A stretch of 64,000 bases of DNA from NCBI RefSeq assembly GCF_048320135.1, contig NZ_CP182947.1, positions 5,270,001 through 5,334,000 on the forward strand, read 5' to 3'. Position 1 is the first letter of the stretch; each line of letters opens with the position of its first letter. Source of the stretch: Ideonella_A sakaiensis_A (lineage in GTDB: Bacteria; Pseudomonadota; Gammaproteobacteria; Burkholderiales; Burkholderiaceae_C). Of the stretch, positions 60,225 to 64,000 are shown in pieces. Both the position numbers and the translations under genes were made by a program. The notes beneath the pieces were generated by a model. The model saw only the letters and a program-made list of their open reading frames with translations, was not told where the DNA came from and made no database searches.

Positions 60225-61348
60225 GTTGCTGGCGTGAAGGTTTGCAGTCGCTCGACGGCCTCGAGGTATTCGAGCTGCATCCGGTACATCACGTCGCGGA
60301 CGCTGCTCTCCTCGTTGATCATGCCGACCACCTGGCCGGCGGGAAATGAATAAAGGTCCTTGCGCTTCGCGCGAACCACGCGGGCATGGGCCTCGTTGTA
60401 GAGGATGCCCTGCAGCGGTGTCGGCAGGTAGGCCGGCGCGCCGGGTTGTTCCCAGGCTTCGGACAAGCGGCTTTTCAACATCCGCACGGTCTTGCCGGTG
60501 CGTGCCTTGCGCCGCACCGCATCGCTGGCGCCGGCCTCGAACAACACCTCCTTCTCGAAGGCATCGAGTTCGCTTTCTCGCGTGCCGAGCCACACCGTGC
60601 CGCACCAGACACCCTGCGCGCCGAGTGCCAGCGCGGCGGCGATCTGGCTGCCGCGCGCGATGCCGCCGGCGGCCAGCACCGCGACGCGGTCGCCGCAGGC
60701 TTCGACGACCTGCGGCACCAGCACCATCGTCGCGATCTCGCCGGTATGACCGCCGGCCTCGGTGCCCTGCGCGACGATCACCTCGACGCCGGCCGCCATG
60801 TGTCGCTCCGCATGTTCGGCCTTGCCGCACATCGCGCCGATCACGATGCCCCTGCCGCGGAGATCGGCGATGACATCCGGCGGCGGCGAACCGAGTGCGC
60901 TGACCACCAGCCGCACTTGCGGATGCGACAGCGTGACCGCCAGCAGCCGCCGGGCGCCGTCGGGTGTCATGCCGCCGCGGCCCTGCACGATCTCGCGCTC
61001 GACGCGCTCCTTTTCGTGCGGCGGCAACGGTGGAATACCGGCCTCGCTGAGGATGTTCTCGACAAAATCACGGTGGGTTTGCGGGATCAGCTGGTGCAGG
61101 TCTTCGCTGGTTTTTTCGGCCTGCGTGTCGTAGCTGGTCGGGATGATCACGTCCACGCCGTAAGGCCGGCCATCGACATGTTCGTCGATCCAGCGCAGCT
61201 CGGCCTCGAGCTGCTCCGGTGAAAACGTCGATGCGCCGAGCACGCCGAAACCGCCGGCCCGGGTCACCTCGACGACGACATCGCGGCAATGCGAAAAGGC
61301 AAAGATCGGCAGCTCGCAGCCGAGTCTGCGACACAACGGTGTCTGCAT
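60221..61348 (-). CDS. Nitronate monooxygenase / 2-nitropropane dioxygenase-like flavoprotein
   Basis: A 375-residue TIM-barrel FMN enzyme. It has GGFGVLGASTFSPEQLEAEL near the start, VIVAQGTEAGGHTGEIATMVLVPQV (the AQG.EAGGH.G motif) and VLAAGGIARGSQIAAALALGAQGVWCGT, all conserved in class I nitronate monooxygenases and relatives, including enoyl-ACP reductase FabK-like proteins. The central segment (HPQVRLVVSALGSPP) has a Ser in place of the usual pattern. Many family members are not nitronate oxidases, so the call is tentative. It lies 42 bp downstream of the Bug receptor gene. Confidence 0.85.
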   Translation of the reverse strand: MQTPLCRRLGCELPIFAFSHCRDVVVEVTRAGGFGVLGASTFSPEQLEAELRWIDEHVDGRPYGVDVIIPTSYDTQAEKTSEDLHQLIPQTHRDFVENILSEAGIPPLPPHEKERVEREIVQGRGGMTPDGARRLLAVTLSHPQVRLVVSALGSPPPDVIADLRGRGIVIGAMCGKAEHAERHMAAGVEVIVAQGTEAGGHTGEIATMVLVPQVVEACGDRVAVLAAGGIARGSQIAAALALGAQGVWCGTVWLGTRESELDAFEKEVLFEAGASDAVRRKARTGKTVRMLKSRLSEAWEQPGAPAYLPTPLQGILYNEAHARVVRAKRKDLYSFPAGQVVGMINEESSVRDVMYRMQLEYLEAVERLQTFTPAT

Positions 61349-61390
61349 GTCAATTGCGGCGGGTTGCCCGCCACCTCCAGGGCTGATTGG

Positions 61391-62374
61391 TCAAAGCGCG
61401 ATGTTGAGTTTTTTCACCAGCGGCTGCCAGCGCGCGATTTCGGCCTGCATGAAGGCGCGCGCCTGTGCCGGATTCGAATTGCGCACCGGCGTGATCCCGA
61501 GGCCGACCAGTTTGTCGAGGATCGCCGGGTTGTCCATCACCCGCGTCGTCGCCTTGCCGAGGTTTTCGACCACCGCGGCCGGCGTGCCGGCCGGCACGGC
61601 CAGCAGGTTGTAGGTTCCGGCGATCAGCTCGTAGCCTTCCTCGCGGGCGGTCGGGATGTCCGGGTTGATCTTCTCGCGGCTGTCCGCCAGCAGGCTGATG
61701 ATGCGCAGCCGGCCCGACTTGTGGTGCGGCAGCAGCGTGCCCGAGGTCTCGACGATGAACTGCACGTTGTTGGCGATCGTGTCGGTGATGGCAGGCGCGC
61801 TGCCGGCATAAGGCACGTCGACGACCGAGATGCCGGCCGCGTCCTTGAACATCTCGGCGGCCAGGTGCACCGTCGTTCCCATGCCGGCGTGGCCATACGA
61901 CATCTTGCCCGGCCGCTCCTTCGCATACGCGACCAGTTCCTTCAGGTTGCGCACCGGCAGCGTCGGATTGATCGCGATCACGAACGGCGCATTCGACAGC
62001 AGCGCGATCCACTGGAAATCTTCCATCGGGTTGTACGGCGGCTTCGCGCGCGAGATCGGCGCAGCGACCGCGGTCGAGCCGGTGGCCAGCATGATGTGGC
62101 TGCCGTCCTTCGGCGCGCGCAGAAAATTCACCGCAACCGTCAGGCCGCCTGCACCGGGCCGGTTCTCGACGACTACCGGGCGGTTCAGTTCCTCGCGCAG
62201 GCCGTCAGCAAGGATGCGCGCAAAGATGTCGCCCGAGCCTCCGGGCGGAAAGCCGACCGACAGGTGGACGATGCCCTCCTGGGCCCAGACTGCGCCGGGC
62301 AGCGCCAGCGCGGCGGAGCCGGCCGCAGCCGCCCCGAGGAAGGAACGTCGTGAAAATGTCGTGGGGTCGGACAT
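61391..62374 (-). CDS. Tripartite tricarboxylate transporter receptor (Bug/TctC family)
   Basis: A 327-residue periplasmic binding protein. The N-terminus has a Tat-type SRRSFLGAAAAGSAALALPGAVWAQ signal. The mature part has LSVGFPPGGSGDIFARILADGL, VVVENRPGAGGLTVAVNFL and GHAGMGTTVHLAAEMF, typical of Bug receptors, which are abundant in Burkholderiales and usually bind carboxylates. No TctA/TctB membrane genes are in the window. The ATG at 62374 was chosen because it places the signal at the N-terminus. It is the third gene of the operon. Confidence 0.94.
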   Translation of the reverse strand: MSDPTTFSRRSFLGAAAAGSAALALPGAVWAQEGIVHLSVGFPPGGSGDIFARILADGLREELNRPVVVENRPGAGGLTVAVNFLRAPKDGSHIMLATGSTAVAAPISRAKPPYNPMEDFQWIALLSNAPFVIAINPTLPVRNLKELVAYAKERPGKMSYGHAGMGTTVHLAAEMFKDAAGISVVDVPYAGSAPAITDTIANNVQFIVETSGTLLPHHKSGRLRIISLLADSREKINPDIPTAREEGYELIAGTYNLLAVPAGTPAAVVENLGKATTRVMDNPAILDKLVGLGITPVRNSNPAQARAFMQAEIARWQPLVKKLNIAL

Positions 62375-62438
62375 GGTGTCTCCAATGGCGTTGAGCGGGG
62401 CGGGATTTGCTGCGTGCTGTTGTTGTCGACCGGGCTGG

Positions 62439-63419
62439 TCACGCACCGGCCCAGTTCCAGTGATCGGGCCGCAGGCCGGCGACCGGTGAGCGAAAACGCA
62501 CCAGCGCTGATCCGCCAAGGCAACCGAGGTAGGCGGTGCACAGGTCCGGGCCGCCAAACGCGAGGCTCGTCACATTGGCCAGGTGGCGGCCGCGCGCCGC
62601 GCCGAGCAACGGCCGCGTCAGTTCACCGGCCTGCATCGCCGACTCGAGACGCGCCACGCATTCCGGATCCGCATCGTCGATCACCGTCTGCCGCTTGCCG
62701 TCCGCGGTGATCCGGTATATCCGGTTGCTGCCGACGCAGACCACCCACAACGCGCCTTCGGCATCGAGCGTCAGGCCGTCGGGGAAGTCACCGGCCTCGA
62801 ACTCCGCAACCGTCGCGCGGTCGCGCAGGCAGCCGTCCGAGGCAAGCGCGAAACGCGTCGTGCGGCGTGCGAAGGTCTCGTTGACAAAAAGTTGGCGGCC
62901 GTCGGCGCTCAGCCGCAATTCGTTCGTGTAGCCGAGCTCGCCGCCGACCTGGCGGATGCCGTGCCGGTCGTGCAGCAGGATGTAGCCGCTGCGCTCGCGC
63001 AACGGGTAACGGTCGCCGGTCTGGTTCGCGCTGACGCAGATCCAGGTGCGATCCTGCGCATCGGTCGTCACGAAATTGACGCCGGGCAGGCGCACGCCGG
63101 CAAATTCGAGCAGCCACGGTTGCACTGAGCCTTGCGCATCGATCCGCCAGACGCCGCCGTCCGGGCCGAGGTTGGCGACCAGAAAGCCGCCGTCACGCTG
63201 CAGGGCGATGCCGTTCGGCACCATTGCCGAACTGCCGAGCAGATGCTGGCGGCCATCCGGCTCAATGGTCGTCACGCCGCCGCGCTTGTCGGAAACGTGT
63301 AGCCGACCTGCCGCGGTCGCGAGCACACATTCGGGCCGCCGCAGGTCATCGCCGACGAGGTCGAATTCGATCGGCCCAGATGCTCCGGCGAGCACCCGGC
63401 CTGTTCCGGTCGGGCTCAC
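62439..63419 (-). CDS. SMP-30/gluconolactonase-like protein
   Basis: A 326-residue beta-propeller of the SMP-30/gluconolaconase/LRE type. It has SDKRGGVTTIEPDG, MVPNGIALQRDGGFLVANLG, YTNELRLSADGRQLFVNET and FPDGLTLDAEGALWVV, with the conserved Glu, Asn and Asp metal-site residues in the right order. These calcium- or zinc-dependent enzymes open sugar or other lactones. The start is GTG at 63417-63419, 6 bp after the stop of the upstream Bug gene. It sits between two Bug receptors in one operon, so lactone hydrolysis of the imported compound is plausible. No signal peptide, so it is cytosolic. Confidence 0.88.
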   Translation of the reverse strand: MSPTGTGRVLAGASGPIEFDLVGDDLRRPECVLATAAGRLHVSDKRGGVTTIEPDGRQHLLGSSAMVPNGIALQRDGGFLVANLGPDGGVWRIDAQGSVQPWLLEFAGVRLPGVNFVTTDAQDRTWICVSANQTGDRYPLRERSGYILLHDRHGIRQVGGELGYTNELRLSADGRQLFVNETFARRTTRFALASDGCLRDRATVAEFEAGDFPDGLTLDAEGALWVVCVGSNRIYRITADGKRQTVIDDADPECVARLESAMQAGELTRPLLGAARGRHLANVTSLAFGGPDLCTAYLGCLGGSALVRFRSPVAGLRPDHWNWAGA

Positions 63420-63425
63420 AGGCGC

Positions 63426-64000
63426 TCAGTCCATCGTCAGCTTGATGCGGTTGGCGACTTCGCGCCATTTCGCGACATCACGCTGGATCAGGTTGCGCAT
63501 GTCCTGCGAACCGAGGAAATTGGCGGTCACGCCGACTTCGCGCAGCTTGGTCTGGGTTTCCGGGTCGGCCAGCACCTTGCGCAGGTCGTCGCTGATCTTC
63601 TGCACGATCGCCGGCGGTGTATTGGCCGGTGCAAGCAGCCCATACCAGATGTCGGCGTCGAAATCGATGTTCATTGCCTCGCGCACCGTCGGCACGTCGG
63701 GCAATGCCTGCGAGCGCTGCTCGGTCGTCACCGCCAGCGTGCGCAGCTTGCCGGCCTTGATGAAGGATTCGAATGCCGACTGCGCGCCGAAGGCGACCTG
63801 CACCTCGTCGGCCAGCACCGCGGTGACCGACGGCGCAGAGCCCTTGTACGGAATGTGCGCCATCGAGGTGCCGGTCTGCTGCAGGAACTGCTCGACGACC
63901 AGGTGCGGCGCGGTGCCTTGGCCAGCCGAGCCGTAGTTCAGCTTGCCCGGGTTGGCTTTTGCATGCGCGACGAGCTCGGGCAGCGTGCGCACCGGCAGCT
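63426..64000 (-). CDS. Bug/TctC family tricarboxylate receptor, N-terminus beyond the window
   Basis: The C-terminal 190 or so residues of a second Bug receptor. The frame is open through the right edge and the start lies outside the window. It has RTLPELVAHAKANPGKLNYG, GSAGQGTAPHLVVEQFLQQT and HIPYKGSAPSVTAVLADEVQVAFGA, and the DIWYGLLAPANTPP loop, all Bug hallmarks. It is the first visible gene of the minus-strand operon. It is clearly a different protein from the Bug at 61391-62374, so the two may bind related ligands. Confidence 0.93.
   Translation of the reverse strand, partial: LPVRTLPELVAHAKANPGKLNYGSAGQGTAPHLVVEQFLQQTGTSMAHIPYKGSAPSVTAVLADEVQVAFGAQSAFESFIKAGKLRTLAVTTEQRSQALPDVPTVREAMNIDFDADIWYGLLAPANTPPAIVQKISDDLRKVLADPETQTKLREVGVTANFLGSQDMRNLIQRDVAKWREVANRIKLTMD

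Noticed and set aside
1..64000. CRISPR arrays, tRNA or rRNA genes and insertion sequences
   Set aside because: I looked for direct repeats with spacers, cloverleaf-like runs and transposase motifs and saw none, but no search tool was run.

Overview
The window is a GC-rich chromosomal segment (about two thirds G+C or more by eye), densely coding, with no rRNA, tRNA, CRISPR array or insertion sequence that I could see. Three sets of TRAP-transporter genes, two Bug/TctC-type tripartite-tricarboxylate receptors, a CreA protein, an S-formylglutathione hydrolase and a KdpDE-type pair point to a Pseudomonadota member. The paired Bug receptors make a betaproteobacterium (Burkholderiales-like) the most likely guess; this is inference, not proof.

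Region 1 (1-26 kb) is mixed chromosomal background. It holds the start of an ECF sigma factor, a SnoaL-like protein, a four-PAS/GAF hybrid histidine kinase, a SulP anion transporter split by a one-base frameshift, a Tat-type dienelactone hydrolase coupled to a DUF885 lipoprotein, a class III adenylyl cyclase / PAP2-haloperoxidase-like / subtilase operon, a tandem GST_N protein, a monohaem cytochrome c, a beta-propeller lipoprotein, an S9 peptidase, an NrtR-like Nudix regulator, CreA, FghA, a DUF255-DsbD fusion and an M20 peptidase.

Region 2 (26.5-40.6 kb) has TRAP permease genes (dctQM) on the minus strand next to an orphan kdpDE pair. An unlinked dctP of the same TRAP subtype heads a minus-strand operon with a quinone oxidoreductase and a 3-hydroxyisobutyrate-dehydrogenase-like gene. 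Divergent from it, a FadR-type GntR regulator leads an overlapping operon of a beta-keto acid cleavage enzyme, a haloacetate-dehalogenase-like hydrolase and an IlvD/Edd dehydratase.

Region 3 (40.6-47.3 kb) looks like a D-apionate-type acid-sugar locus: a LysR regulator divergent from a RuBisCO-like protein, a complete TRAP transporter, an ApnO-like oxidoisomerase and a small conserved protein.

Region 4 (47.5-59.4 kb) is two plus-strand operons whose promoters carry the same unusual paired TTTCGAAA element, with centres exactly 20 bp apart in both. The first encodes an HSL-type esterase, an SDR, a Baeyer-Villiger monooxygenase and an aldo/keto reductase. The second encodes a TRAP transporter, an amidohydrolase, a GMC oxidoreductase and an aldehyde dehydrogenase. 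Together they fit an alcohol -> ketone -> ester/lactone -> hydroxy acid -> aldehyde -> acid route.

Region 5 (59.4-64 kb) is a minus-strand operon of a Bug receptor (cut by the window end), an SMP-30-like lactonase, a second Bug receptor, a nitronate-monooxygenase-like protein and a crotonase. From about 27 kb onward the window is essentially a carboxylate uptake and catabolism island.
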